Assembly: GCA_003574885.1 (NCBI GenBank)
Contig: PJFC01000002.1
Location: forward strand, 310,001 to 374,000
DNA length: 64,000 nucleotides
DNA from: Geobacter sp.
GTDB lineage: Bacteria; Desulfobacterota; Desulfuromonadia; Geobacterales; Geobacteraceae
Direction: 5' to 3'
A program made the position numbers and the translations under genes. Within the stretch, counting starts at the first letter, position 1; every line of letters starts with the position of its first letter. This document shows positions 26,530 through 35,122 of this stretch, one piece after another. The notes beneath the pieces were generated by a model that was given only the letters and a program-made list of their open reading frames with translations, searched no databases and had not been told where the DNA came from.

Positions 26530-27408
26530 TTACTCGGCAAACTGCTTCGATGTCCGCTCTTTTCCTTTTATGATCTCCACACTGCTGAAAGAGGGCGCCG
26601 GGGCAGAAGGCGCTTTTGATGCCCTTTTAATTACTTTGCGAGGTTTCGGTGTTGAGGCAATCGTTGTTTTGCTAACTGTCGGAGGTTCGCTCCCAGTGAG
26701 TACCTTGTTGATGGTTGCGCCTCTCGATACCACAGGAGCGTTGTCGGCAATGTTTCTCAAGAGTAGCTGAAGGGTTCCCTTACTAGCGCCTATTACCAGC
26801 TTTTCCGCATCTTCGGGGACAAGATCCAAGGTTACAGTCGGGACAACCGCCGGTTTCCCTTCTTTCTGTTCAGTTATCTGGCCGGTAGCCAGAACGGGAA
26901 CGTTCTGCAGGACGATCTTACTGATATTTTGTGTTTGGGATCCCGGGATCTGGGTGGTCAGGACAACGTCGACCCGGTCATTGGGAGTTATGAACCCGCC
27001 GACACCTGCTACTTCGTTGACGGCGACGGTCACTGCCCGATGCCCGGTTGGAACCACGTAGGTCATAAAACCGGTGCCACCCGCACCAGCCTTTGGTTTG
27101 AGCTTCTGTTCGGTGACGCTGTCACCCACATTGATGTGTCTGATTGCCACCCTGCCGACCGCAGAATTCACGTCCTGCATGCTCCCTTGTGGGATGCTTT
27201 CCCTTGCCCACGAGGCAATCTTTACCTGGTTCGCAGCTATCTGGGTGCCGATGGGGATTTCCGTTGCGGCAACGACGACATTTTCTGGTTGGGCCGCAAC
27301 GATTTTTTTCTTCTCTTTGCCCAGGTAATTGTACGTCAGCCAAGCGGCGGCTCCTGCAAAGACAAGTGCCAGGATCGCAACAACAATTACCGACTTGTAT
27401 CTCAACAT
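26530..27408 (-). CDS. cpaB: Flp pilus assembly protein CpaB/RcpC
   Basis: 292 residues with one N-terminal membrane helix (about 7-28), a SAF domain (about 43-110; VVVAATEIPIGTQIA) and an RcpC/CpaB domain (GHRAVTVAVNEVAGVGGFITPNDRVDVVLT). The C-terminus is Lys/Arg-rich. CpaB is a periplasmic partner of the RcpA secretin. It lies between the tadE-like gene and rcpA in the usual order, with about 30 and 41 bp spacing. Confidence 0.92.
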   Translation of the reverse strand: MLRYKSVIVVAILALVFAGAAAWLTYNYLGKEKKKIVAAQPENVVVAATEIPIGTQIAANQVKIASWARESIPQGSMQDVNSAVGRVAIRHINVGDSVTEQKLKPKAGAGGTGFMTYVVPTGHRAVTVAVNEVAGVGGFITPNDRVDVVLTTQIPGSQTQNISKIVLQNVPVLATGQITEQKEGKPAVVPTVTLDLVPEDAEKLVIGASKGTLQLLLRNIADNAPVVSRGATINKVLTGSEPPTVSKTTIASTPKPRKVIKRASKAPSAPAPSFSSVEIIKGKERTSKQFAE

Positions 27409-27438
27409 GATCCCTCCTCGAAGTGTGGGAATAGGATG

Positions 27439-27948
27439 CTATTCATAACGCATAGATGCTTGACCTGTGAGTGTTAAACCTGAACCCATTATTGTAACGT
27501 TAGTATTGCCAACGACGGGGATTGCTTTGTTGAAGAGTGTAGGGTAATTAGACCAAGTGAGGGTTACAGTGATACGGTCATTAGGACTTGGAGAGCTTGT
27601 TGCTGTACTATATGAGGTAAAAGCGGCGATTGACACCGCGGTACTGTCATTGCGAGGAATGCCGTTGGTTAAGCTTCCGCATATAATGTCATAAACAGAT
27701 TTGTTCACGCCGCTGGAACCGCATGCACTGTTGAGAGGAACATTCGATACTGTTTGTAAGCCATTTGGATTAGTTGTTGCGTCGTATAGCGGTAAAACCA
27801 CGGCAGCGCGTGCTCCCGCGCGGGCAGCATTGTTTAGAGTGTTCTTCACGTACATGGCCCTGCCGAATTCGAAAATACCAAGGACCAGTATCAGTAGAAT
27901 TGGTAAAATTATGGCTGTTTCAACAATTGTTTGGCCTTTAGAATTCAT
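27439..27948 (-). CDS. TadE-like minor pilin
   Basis: 169 residues. The N-terminus GQTIVETAIILPILLILVLGIFEFGRAM is the TadE hydrophobic helix with a prepilin-like cleavage site after Gly 5 and Glu at +5, followed by the conserved NAARAGARAAV. The rest is a small beta domain. It is a pseudopilin-type component of the Tad pilus. It is the first gene after the terminator-like hairpin that separates the pilin genes from the assembly genes. Confidence 0.88.
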   Translation of the reverse strand: MNSKGQTIVETAIILPILLILVLGIFEFGRAMYVKNTLNNAARAGARAAVVLPLYDATTNPNGLQTVSNVPLNSACGSSGVNKSVYDIICGSLTNGIPRNDSTAVSIAAFTSYSTATSSPSPNDRITVTLTWSNYPTLFNKAIPVVGNTNVTIMGSGLTLTGQASMRYE

Positions 27949-28019
27949 CTGAATACCTGTTGTTCTATAGGTTCTATTTGATTTGCCAGATAACAGTGAT
28001 GGCCAAGTGCGCAGATATT

Positions 28020-28079
28020 AAAAAACATCCGGGTGCTTCCGATTTATCTTTTTTATATAAATGTGAGAAGCACCCGGAT
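28020..28079 (-). terminator. Intercistronic terminator/attenuator between flp and the tad assembly genes
   Basis: A 13-bp perfect stem (ATCCGGGTGCTTC and complement at 28027-28039 and 28067-28079) with a 27-nt A/T-rich loop is followed on the minus strand by a GTTTTTT tract. It lies immediately after the proximal pilin gene. It would end most transcripts while letting some continue into tadE-cpaB-rcpA. Confidence 0.75.
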
Positions 28080-28113
28080 ACATACCAAAATTAAGCCTGT
28101 AGCACTATGTCAG

Positions 28114-28317
28114 TTAAGGATTCGTCAATGCACTAGTTGCAGTACTGAATACATTACTTGTGGTCCGACCAAGTACTTTCATGATGACAATAACAACAAT
28201 TGCGATGAGTACGAGTATCAATGCATATTCAACGAGAGTCTGACCTTTTTCGTTGTTAAACTTGCTTTTAAACCCTTCAGTCATTTTTACATAGAGTTCA
28301 GTGAAGAAATTAAACAT
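28114..28317 (-). CDS. flp: Flp-family type IVb pilin
   Basis: 67 residues. A positively charged leader ends at Gly 25, followed by the Flp signature QTLVEYALILVLIAIVVIVI with Glu at +5 and Tyr at +6 of the mature pilin. The short C-terminal tail is Thr/Ser/Asn-rich. AAGGAG lies before the ATG. It is probably processed by a TadV-type prepilin peptidase encoded elsewhere. It is the pilin gene nearest to the assembly genes and is followed by a terminator-like hairpin. Confidence 0.93.
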   Translation of the reverse strand: MFNFFTELYVKMTEGFKSKFNNEKGQTLVEYALILVLIAIVVIVIMKVLGRTTSNVFSTATSALTNP

Positions 28318-28402
28318 AGTGTTCTCCTTTCATATTTGACGATTAATGGGGGGGATGGGCCGGTACGCAGGCAGTTCGACTTTTGCTTCTGCCTCCTTTC
28401 TG

Positions 28403-28441
28403 TATTGACCGCAAATTAATTAGTATCGACCGCCTAATTAA
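28403..28441 (-). promoter_or_regulatory. Direct-repeat and inverted-repeat cluster upstream of the proximal flp gene
   Basis: TATTGACCGC (28403) and TATCGACCGC (28424) repeat with a 21-bp interval, two helical turns. An inverted repeat TTAATTAG (28416) / CTAATTAA (28434) is interleaved. They lie about 90-120 bp upstream of the flp start at 28317. The arrangement suggests cooperative binding of an unknown regulator. Confidence 0.4.
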
Positions 28442-28567
28442 AGCAATGTCTTAATATTGATTCTTAAATATGTAGTACAGTGTCTTTCTAATGTCAAGTA
28501 GTATGAGAAATATTTATAATTCTCGGGTGATAATATGTCAGCTTATGTTGTTATTGGGCTTTGCCCG

Positions 28568-28765
28568 TTACCGTGCTCCTGCGTCGGTAACACTGCTACT
28601 TATCTCCGAGTAGGTGTTATTGACTGTCTTCCCGAGACTGGCTAGAATGACAATCACGACTATGGCAATCAGCAAGAGTATAAGGGCATATTCGACCAAA
28701 GTCTGGCCACGAGAAGAGTGTAAGCTATTACTAACATGTCGGCGAATGCGTTTAATTAAAGTCAT
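28568..28765 (-). CDS. Second Flp-family type IVb pilin
   Basis: The ATG at 28765 has GAGGG at proper spacing; an ATG six codons earlier does not. The product is 65 residues: a basic leader ending at Gly 20, then QTLVEYALILLLIAIVVIVIL with Glu at +5, and a short polar tail. It is closely related to the other pilin in the helix but differs in leader and tail. It is the most upstream gene of the locus, about 250 bp before the second pilin gene. Two pilins could form distinct or mixed fibres. Confidence 0.9.
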   Translation of the reverse strand: MTLIKRIRRHVSNSLHSSRGQTLVEYALILLLIAIVVIVILASLGKTVNNTYSEISSSVTDAGAR

Positions 28766-28783
28766 ATTGCCCTCGAGCTGCAT

Positions 28784-29090
28784 TTATGGGAGTGTGTGTA
28801 CTAACTTTAGCTCAACTCATTGTTGACTGATTTGCTACATTTTAATGTTAGTGTAGCTGTAAATGAAATATTATCAAGATTTCTATGAAATTTTTTTCCG
28901 TACGATGATCTGCTAATGAATTTGATGAATTTGCCATATTCATTTAGATCGTATTTTGCATCTTTAATGAATGACTCTGACTGAGTAAATACGGCTGTAC
29001 AGTTTACAATCAACATTTGCTAATGTACTATTTCCCAATCAGGGTATTACGGAGAATGTGGTTTTAGACTGTTAATGAATGGAGGCGGAT
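28784..29090. other. Divergent intergenic region between the Tad locus and the AAA+ ATPase gene
   Basis: About 300 AT-rich bases. It should hold the promoters of both transcription directions. A small hairpin (GCTACA at 28834 with TGTAGC at 28852) is visible. A minus-strand frame at 28807-29016 is Lys/Ser/Phe-rich with no clear ribosome site, and I do not support it as a gene. Confidence 0.4.
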
Positions 29091-30503
29091 ATGTACCAAC
29101 TTGGTCTTCGGATGATCGAGGAAGGCATTATAACTAAAGCCCAGCTTGACGTGGCAATTGAGAGACAGCATCGCATGGGTGGCCGACTTGGACAGAATCT
29201 GGTGGCCCTTGGCTTTGTGGCGGAAGAGGTTCTCAAGCATGAGTTCATCAGGACGCCACGTGCGCCTCAAACCGTTGAAGAGGCACAATTGGATCCGTCT
29301 CTGGTGACTGACCTTGTGCTCAAGCATCTCCTCTTTATGGGGGAGTTCAAGATGGCTGACATTTCCGAGCGGGTCAAATTGCCGGTGTCAATTATTGAGG
29401 GGGCGCTTGAAGAGTTGCGCAGGGACAAATTTATCGAGGTAAAAGGATCTTCCAGTTATACCAAGATGGCGTACGTCTTCAAGATAACCGAAGCGGGGAT
29501 CAAACGGGGGACCGACCTGCTGGAACTCTGTCGATATGCCGGACCTGCGCCTGTTTCCCTGGAAGATTATCGTGCAACGGTGGAATTTCAGACGGTGAAA
29601 AGCACAACCATTGACGAGTCGAGATTGAAGAAAGCCCTCTCCCACCTCGTGTTAAATGAAAATATCCTGCATCGACTCGGCCCTGCCATAAGTTCGGGGC
29701 AAGCCATATTTATCTACGGCCCCTCGGGAAATGGCAAAAGCGCAATTGCCGAGTCAATCGGCAAGGTTTTTCCTGATACGATTTATGTCCCCTACGCCTT
29801 AACGGTGGGCGGCCAGATTATCAGGATTTACGATCCCGTTAACCATGAGCAGGTTGAGCCCGCGGACTCTCAGGAGGGTGTCGATCAGCGCTGGGTCCTC
29901 ATTAAGCGTCCCATAGTGATTACAGGTGGCGAGTTAACCCTGAACATGTTGGATCTGGAGTTCAATCCCATCTCGAAATATTATGAAGCGTCTCTCCAGA
30001 TGAAGGCGAATAACGGGCTGTTCATTATAGACGACTTTGGCCGGCAACAGGCCGAACCGGCCAGGATACTGAACCGTTGGATCGTACCGCTTGACCGCCA
30101 GATAGATTACGTAACGCTCAGCACCGGCATGAAATTCGCGATTCCGTTTGACATGGTGGTGGTATTCGCGACCAACCTGGATCCTCAAGACCTTGTTGAT
30201 GAGGCTTTCCAACGGCGTATTCGCTACAAGGTTAAAATCGGCCAACCGAACGACGGGGAATTTCTCGAAATTTTCAAGATGGTCTGCAAGGCCAACGGTC
30301 TCACGTTCAATCAGGAGGTGTACGACTACTTACTGAACGATTTGTATGCCAGGGATGGCCGGGCGCGGAATGCCTGCCACCCCCGGGACCTTATCGAGCA
30401 GATAATTGTGGATTCGCACTATTATGGCAAATCCCCCCAACTTACAAAGGAGAATATGGAAAGGTCCTGCGACAATTATTTCATTTCCCACGAAACGGCA
30501 TAA
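29091..30503 (+). CDS. AAA+ ATPase with GspE-N (MshEN-like) and winged-helix-like N-terminal domains
   Basis: The ATG at 29091 follows GGAGG at correct spacing; an ATG four codons earlier overlaps that site. The protein is 470 residues. Residues 1-55 resemble the N-terminal domain of GspE/PilB/MshE ATPases (IITKAQLDVAIERQ ... GRLGQNLVALGFV). Residues 70-145 look like winged-helix segments. An AAA+ module follows with Walker A GPSGNGKS (210-217), Walker B LFIIDDFG and a sensor-like VVFATNLDP. It is not a TadA paralogue. Its position, divergent from the pilins, suggests a Tad-related role. Uncharacterised homologues are, from memory, common in environmental bacteria. Confidence 0.75.
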   Translation: MYQLGLRMIEEGIITKAQLDVAIERQHRMGGRLGQNLVALGFVAEEVLKHEFIRTPRAPQTVEEAQLDPSLVTDLVLKHLLFMGEFKMADISERVKLPVSIIEGALEELRRDKFIEVKGSSSYTKMAYVFKITEAGIKRGTDLLELCRYAGPAPVSLEDYRATVEFQTVKSTTIDESRLKKALSHLVLNENILHRLGPAISSGQAIFIYGPSGNGKSAIAESIGKVFPDTIYVPYALTVGGQIIRIYDPVNHEQVEPADSQEGVDQRWVLIKRPIVITGGELTLNMLDLEFNPISKYYEASLQMKANNGLFIIDDFGRQQAEPARILNRWIVPLDRQIDYVTLSTGMKFAIPFDMVVVFATNLDPQDLVDEAFQRRIRYKVKIGQPNDGEFLEIFKMVCKANGLTFNQEVYDYLLNDLYARDGRARNACHPRDLIEQIIVDSHYYGKSPQLTKENMERSCDNYFISHETA

Positions 30504-30682
30504 GACTCCTTCCAGGCTGGCATCACGTGCACCCCCCAAGGGGGAGGGGGTGATTTGATGTCGAGTAATCTGGTTTCGAGATAGTAATTCTGCTGCAAAA
30601 ATAATTGATTTTCTACAGTTCGAATCTCTTGAAAGTATGGTATAATTACCGCGATAAGTGTAACCGTCTTCGGGGGTGGGCT

Positions 30683-30883
30683 ATGCTTATTCGTGCGATT
30701 TTTGAAGATTATACCAGAGGTATGGTGCGGGACTCCAATCTCGACACTCTTATCCAGCAGGGAAAGATCGTTGGATTTTTCCGCTCTGACGGCTATGTCC
30801 GGGTCGGTCACGATCAGGTACGTGGCACTGGTGGAGAGTACAAGGGGCAGGACCGGAGACGGCATCATACCGAGTATCAGTAG
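30683..30883 (+). CDS. Small conserved-looking protein of unknown function
   Basis: 66 residues from the ATG at 30683 with GGGGGTGGG just upstream. A longer frame from 30605 lacks a ribosome site. A TATAAT at 30641-30646 could be its -10 element. The core LDTLIQQGKIVGFFRSDGYVRVGHD is reminiscent of short proteins I associate with Geobacter genomes, with an RSxGWVxVG-type motif. The C-terminus is Arg/His-rich and hydrophilic. No signal peptide or membrane segment is present. Function is unknown. A terminator at 30940 isolates it from mutS. Confidence 0.6.
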   Translation: MLIRAIFEDYTRGMVRDSNLDTLIQQGKIVGFFRSDGYVRVGHDQVRGTGGEYKGQDRRRHHTEYQ

Positions 30884-30939
30884 TCAGTTTGTCGAACCGG
30901 ACATTGTGGACTCCTGTCCGCAAGCAGTCATCGTGTCAA

Positions 30940-30970
30940 GGCCGACTCCCTGAAGGGGTCGGTCTTTTTT
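30940..30970 (+). terminator. Rho-independent terminator upstream of mutS
   Basis: Stem CCGACTCC/GGGGTCGG (one G-T wobble) has a short loop and is followed by CTTTTTT. It ends the transcript of the small protein gene. Confidence 0.85.
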
Positions 30971-31055
30971 GTGTTCCAGGGGCGATGTGTCTTTACTTCG
31001 GGGGTGTATTTTGCTAGCATAAACCGCCTGTAAATCGCGCTGTAAAGGGTATTTA

Positions 31056-33668
31056 ATGTCTGAGCTCACCCCGATGATGCGGCAATATCTCGAAATCAAG
31101 GCTGACCATCCGGATTCCATCCTGTTTTTTCGCCTCGGTGATTTTTATGAGATGTTTCTTGACGATGCCGTCAAGGCCTCCCGCATTCTCGATATAACAC
31201 TTACCTCCCGCAACAAGAATTCCGATGGTGCTGACGTCCCTCTCTGCGGTGTCCCCTACCATTCGGCCAATCCCTACATCGCCAAGCTCATCGAAGCAGG
31301 GGAGAAGGTGGCCATCTGTGAGCAGGTGGAGGATCCGAAAAGCGTCAAGGGGATCGTGCGTCGCGAAGTCGTGCGCGTTGTCACGCCCGGTCTGGTGGTC
31401 GATGCGGACTGCCTCTCCCCCAAGGAAAACAACTATATCCTCTCTCTGGCAGCGTCAGGAGATTCATGGGGGGTATCCTATCTCGACCTTTCAACCGGTG
31501 AGTTTCGCCTGACCGAGCAGGAGGGATGTCTGGCGGCATGCGCCGAGGCTTCCTGCGTCAATCCCCGTGAAATACTCGTACCGGCTTCATTTCGCGATAA
31601 CGGTCAGTTAAAGGCACTTGCCACCGTGACGGGCGAGCGGATTGTGACGTTCGTGGACGACTGGGTCTATGACATGGACTATGCGAGTCGTATCTTCCGC
31701 AACCAGTTCGGTGTCGAGTCTCCTGATGCCCTCGGCTGTGCAGATTTCCCGACGGGGGTGCTAGCCGCCGCGGCGGTGCTCCATTACCTGGAGGAGACCC
31801 AGAAGGGGAAGGCTGCCCATGTCAGCACCGTAGTCCCCTACAAGACCCGTGAATACCTGGTGCTGGACGAGACGGCGCGCCGCAACCTGGAATTGACGGC
31901 GACCATGAGCGAGGGTAAGCGTCGTGGCTCGCTCCTTGGTCTCATGGACCATACAGCGACGGCCATGGGGGGGCGTAAGCTCAAGCAATGGATTAATTAT
32001 CCCCTGGTAAATCTGCAACAGATAAAGGACCGTCAGGATGCAGTAGAGGAGCTTTTGTCTGCCGGATTGCGTGGCGAGATTATTGAACAGTTGAAAGGCG
32101 TCTATGATCTGGAGCGGCTGAACGGGCGGATAAGTCTGGCCTCCGCATCTGCAAAGGACCTGGTGGCGTTGCGGGAATCCCTGCAGCGGATTCCGTCGCT
32201 GCTTGAACTTCTTTCTTCCCTGACCAGTCCGCTTCTTCGTGCCCTCGCCGACGGCATCGATCCCCTCACGGACCTGGTAGACCTGGTCGGGCGAGGGATC
32301 GTGGAGAATCCTCCGTTTTCCCTGCGTGACGGTGGCATCATCGCCGATGGCTACCATGCCGAACTGGACGATCTCCGCTCCACCAGCCGGGAAGGGAAGG
32401 GGTTTATCGCCAGGCTGGAGGCTAAGGAACGGGAACGTACCGGCATCAGTTCCCTGAAAATCCGCTACAACAAGGTCTTCGGCTATTATATAGAGGTGAC
32501 CAAGGCCAATATTGCCGGTATTCCTTCAGACTATATACGCAAACAGACACTGGCAAATGCCGAGCGCTACATTACTCCCGAGCTTAAGGAGTACGAAGAA
32601 AAGGTGCTGGGTGCCGAGGATCGGATTACCGAACTGGAGTACTCCCTTTTCCAGGAGTTGCGTGTCTTGGTAGCTGACCGGAGCGAAAGGATTGCCCGCA
32701 CCGCCGATCGCCTGGGCAGCCTGGATGTGCTTGCAAGCCTGGCGGAACTTGCCCATGAGCGTGGTTACAGCCGACCCGTCGTGGATGAAGGGGATGTCAT
32801 ATGCATAAGGGACGGCCGCCATCCTGTCATCGAGGCCATGACCCTGGGTGAGCGCTTTGTTCCCAATGATGTGTTGCTTGACAGCAGTGAAAACCAGCTT
32901 CTGATGATCACCGGGCCGAATATGGCCGGCAAGTCGACGTTCATGCGCCAGGTGGCGCTGATCGTCCTCATGGCCCAGATGGGCGGCTTTGTCCCCGCGG
33001 CTGAGGCCAGGATCGGGGTGGTGGACAGGATCTTCACCCGCGTCGGGGCCGCGGACAACCTGGCGCGTGGTCAATCCACCTTTATGGTGGAAATGACGGA
33101 GGCTGCACATATACTCCGTGATGCCACGCCACGGAGTCTGGTTGTCCTCGATGAAATCGGCCGCGGTACCTCGACCTTTGATGGTGTATCTATCGCGTGG
33201 GCTGTGGCGGAATTCCTTCATGACAATGCTGACCATGCCGCACGGACTCTGTTCGCCACACACTATCACGAGCTGACTGAACTTGCGGTGACCCGTGGCC
33301 GAATCAAGAACTTCAATATTGCGGTCAAGGAGTGGAACGACCAGATTATATTTCTCCGCAAAATCGTGCCGGGGGGTGCGTCCCATTCCTACGGGATACA
33401 GGTGGCGCGCCTGGCCGGTCTTCCCTTGATGGTTATCGAACGGGCACGGGAGGTACTGCTGAATCTGGAAAAGGGCGAATTCAGCACGGAAGGTATGCCT
33501 CGTATCGCCGGCAGCAGGAAAAATGCCCCGCCAAAACATTCGCCCCAGCTCTCCCTGTTTGGGGGAGATGGCGACAGGGTGGTTGAGCGTCTGAAGGAAC
33601 TCAATCTCTCCACCATGACACCGCTTGAAGCACTGAATATTCTGGATGAACTGAAGAGGATGGTATAG
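31056..33668 (+). CDS. mutS: DNA mismatch repair protein MutS
   Basis: 870 residues, normal for MutS1. The mismatch-reading Phe-x-Glu is in GDFYEMF near residue 35. Connector, core/lever and clamp domains follow. The ATPase has Walker [10 protein letters not shown], the ABC signature [11 protein letters not shown] and Walker [16 protein letters not shown]. The C-terminal helix-turn-helix is followed by a LSLFGG-type segment. MutS finds mismatches and recruits MutL, which is not encoded here. The amidase gene begins two bases after the stop, so the two share a transcript. All signature residues are intact. Confidence 0.98.
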   Translation: MSELTPMMRQYLEIKADHPDSILFFRLGDFYEMFLDDAVKASRILDITLTSRNKNSDGADVPLCGVPYHSANPYIAKLIEAGEKVAICEQVEDPKSVKGIVRREVVRVVTPGLVVDADCLSPKENNYILSLAASGDSWGVSYLDLSTGEFRLTEQEGCLAACAEASCVNPREILVPASFRDNGQLKALATVTGERIVTFVDDWVYDMDYASRIFRNQFGVESPDALGCADFPTGVLAAAAVLHYLEETQKGKAAHVSTVVPYKTREYLVLDETARRNLELTATMSEGKRRGSLLGLMDHTATAMGGRKLKQWINYPLVNLQQIKDRQDAVEELLSAGLRGEIIEQLKGVYDLERLNGRISLASASAKDLVALRESLQRIPSLLELLSSLTSPLLRALADGIDPLTDLVDLVGRGIVENPPFSLRDGGIIADGYHAELDDLRSTSREGKGFIARLEAKERERTGISSLKIRYNKVFGYYIEVTKANIAGIPSDYIRKQTLANAERYITPELKEYEEKVLGAEDRITELEYSLFQELRVLVADRSERIARTADRLGSLDVLASLAELAHERGYSRPVVDEGDVICIRDGRHPVIEAMTLGERFVPNDVLLDSSENQLLMITGPNMAGKSTFMRQVALIVLMAQMGGFVPAAEARIGVVDRIFTRVGAADNLARGQSTFMVEMTEAAHILRDATPRSLVVLDEIGRGTSTFDGVSIAWAVAEFLHDNADHAARTLFATHYHELTELAVTRGRIKNFNIAVKEWNDQIIFLRKIVPGGASHSYGIQVARLAGLPLMVIERAREVLLNLEKGEFSTEGMPRIAGSRKNAPPKHSPQLSLFGGDGDRVVERLKELNLSTMTPLEALNILDELKRMV

Positions 33669-33670
33669 CC

Positions 33671-35086
33671 ATGCGTCGTAATTGTACGCTTTTCATAATG
33701 ATCTGTCTGGCATGTCTGATGGTTGTGCAGCCTGCTCTTGGAGCTCGCTCTTCCGAAGATGGAGATGTGAACAAAAAACATCATGCCGTTAAAAAGAAAC
33801 ATAAATCCGGAACGGTAAAGAATGCAACCGGCACGAAGAGCACAAGAGCCAAAACCGCCCGTAAATCGTCCGGGAAGAAGCCGATGGTGGCGGAGAAGCA
33901 CAAGACGGCACCGCTTCCGCCGAAAAGTGTCCCGGCCGCTGCCGGAACGGGAGTGGTTTCTGATATGCGATACTGGTCCAATCCCGATTATACGAGGATT
34001 GCCGTGAGTGTTGACCGGGAGGTACAGTTCGAGTACCACCAGCTGCCTGCAATCAGGGAGGCATCGGTGCCGCCTCGTCTCTACGTGGATATCAAAGGTG
34101 CCCGTTTGGTGCCGGGAGTCAAGGATATCCACATCGGGGATGGCCTGCTGAAGACGGCGCGGATAGCACAATATCGAGCCGATACGGTACGGGTGGTTCT
34201 TGATATGGAGAGTATCAAGGACTATAAAATATTCGCTTTTTCCGATCCATTCCGGATCATCATTGATGTAAAGGGTGAGCGTCGCGAAGAGTTGACCAAA
34301 CCGTCACAGCCTGTACTGGCGCCCCTTGTTCTTACGCCACCTGTTGCCAAACCAGAACCTGTTGCCAAACACGAACCTGTTGTGCTGAAGAAACATCCCA
34401 AGCAGACAATCGGCAAGGTCAGGCGGATTGTTGTCGACCCGGGCCATGGCGGCCACGATCCAGGGGCGTTAGGTGCCGGCGGGACGAAGGAAAAGGACGT
34501 CGTCCTCCAGATAGGACTCAAGCTTGCCCGGTTGTTGCGTGACGACCTGGGGGTAGATGTAGTTATGACTCGCTCGACTGACGAGTTCATCGAACTGCAG
34601 GAACGGACAGCTATTGCAAACAAAGTGGGAGCGGACCTGTTCGTATCCATACACGCCAATGCAGCGCTCAACCGGAATGTCTCGGGGATTGAGACCTATT
34701 ACCTGAATCTGGCCAAGACCGAGAAGGCCGCCCAGCTTGCAGCCAAGGAGAACGGAACTTCTTTGGAAAAGGTGAGTGTCCTCCAGGCTGTCCTGTTCGA
34801 TCTTATGGCCAACTACAAGCTCAATGACTCAGCCCAACTGGCGGATGATGTGCAGAAAGCTGTCTACCGCAAGGTTGGTAGCCAATATACAGGGGTGAAG
34901 AATCTGGGGGTCAAGCAGGGCCCCTTCTATGTGCTCGTCGGGGCCACCATGCCGAGCATCCTAGTAGAGACGGCTTTTCTTAGCAACGAAAAAGAGGAAG
35001 GCAGGCTGACGGACGAGCAGTATCAGAACGCTACAGCATCCGGGATACTGGAAGGCGTCAGATTGTACGTGTCACGCTTGAAGTAA
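33671..35086 (+). CDS. N-acetylmuramoyl-L-alanine amidase with AMIN domain (AmiC-like)
   Basis: 471 residues. A Sec signal peptide (about 1-24) is followed by a Lys-rich, low-complexity linker (about 28-90), an AMIN domain (about 97-195; peptidoglycan or septal targeting) and a Pro/Lys linker. The Amidase_3 zinc hydrolase domain follows (about 250-465): IVVDPGHGGHDPGA supplies the first His, FVSIHANA another, and SILVETAFLSN the catalytic Glu. It cleaves the amide between MurNAc and the stem peptide during cell separation. It lies two bases after mutS. An activator (EnvC/NlpD type) is not encoded nearby. Confidence 0.93.
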   Translation: MRRNCTLFIMICLACLMVVQPALGARSSEDGDVNKKHHAVKKKHKSGTVKNATGTKSTRAKTARKSSGKKPMVAEKHKTAPLPPKSVPAAAGTGVVSDMRYWSNPDYTRIAVSVDREVQFEYHQLPAIREASVPPRLYVDIKGARLVPGVKDIHIGDGLLKTARIAQYRADTVRVVLDMESIKDYKIFAFSDPFRIIIDVKGERREELTKPSQPVLAPLVLTPPVAKPEPVAKHEPVVLKKHPKQTIGKVRRIVVDPGHGGHDPGALGAGGTKEKDVVLQIGLKLARLLRDDLGVDVVMTRSTDEFIELQERTAIANKVGADLFVSIHANAALNRNVSGIETYYLNLAKTEKAAQLAAKENGTSLEKVSVLQAVLFDLMANYKLNDSAQLADDVQKAVYRKVGSQYTGVKNLGVKQGPFYVLVGATMPSILVETAFLSNEKEEGRLTDEQYQNATASGILEGVRLYVSRLK

Positions 35087-35122
35087 GGACACGATACAAG
35101 GCGTAGAGTTTTACGAGGGGTT

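Noticed and set aside
28807-29016. Minus-strand 69-codon frame between the pilins and the AAA+ ATPase
   Set aside because: AT-rich sequence in an intergenic region, with no clear ribosome site and low-complexity composition.
30610-30630. AGTTCGAATCT resembling a tRNA T-arm
   Set aside because: No acceptor stem, anticodon arm or D-arm can be formed around it.
32526-33539. Minus-strand open frame of 337 codons inside mutS
   Set aside because: Antisense shadow of the MutS ATPase region, with no domain signature of its own.
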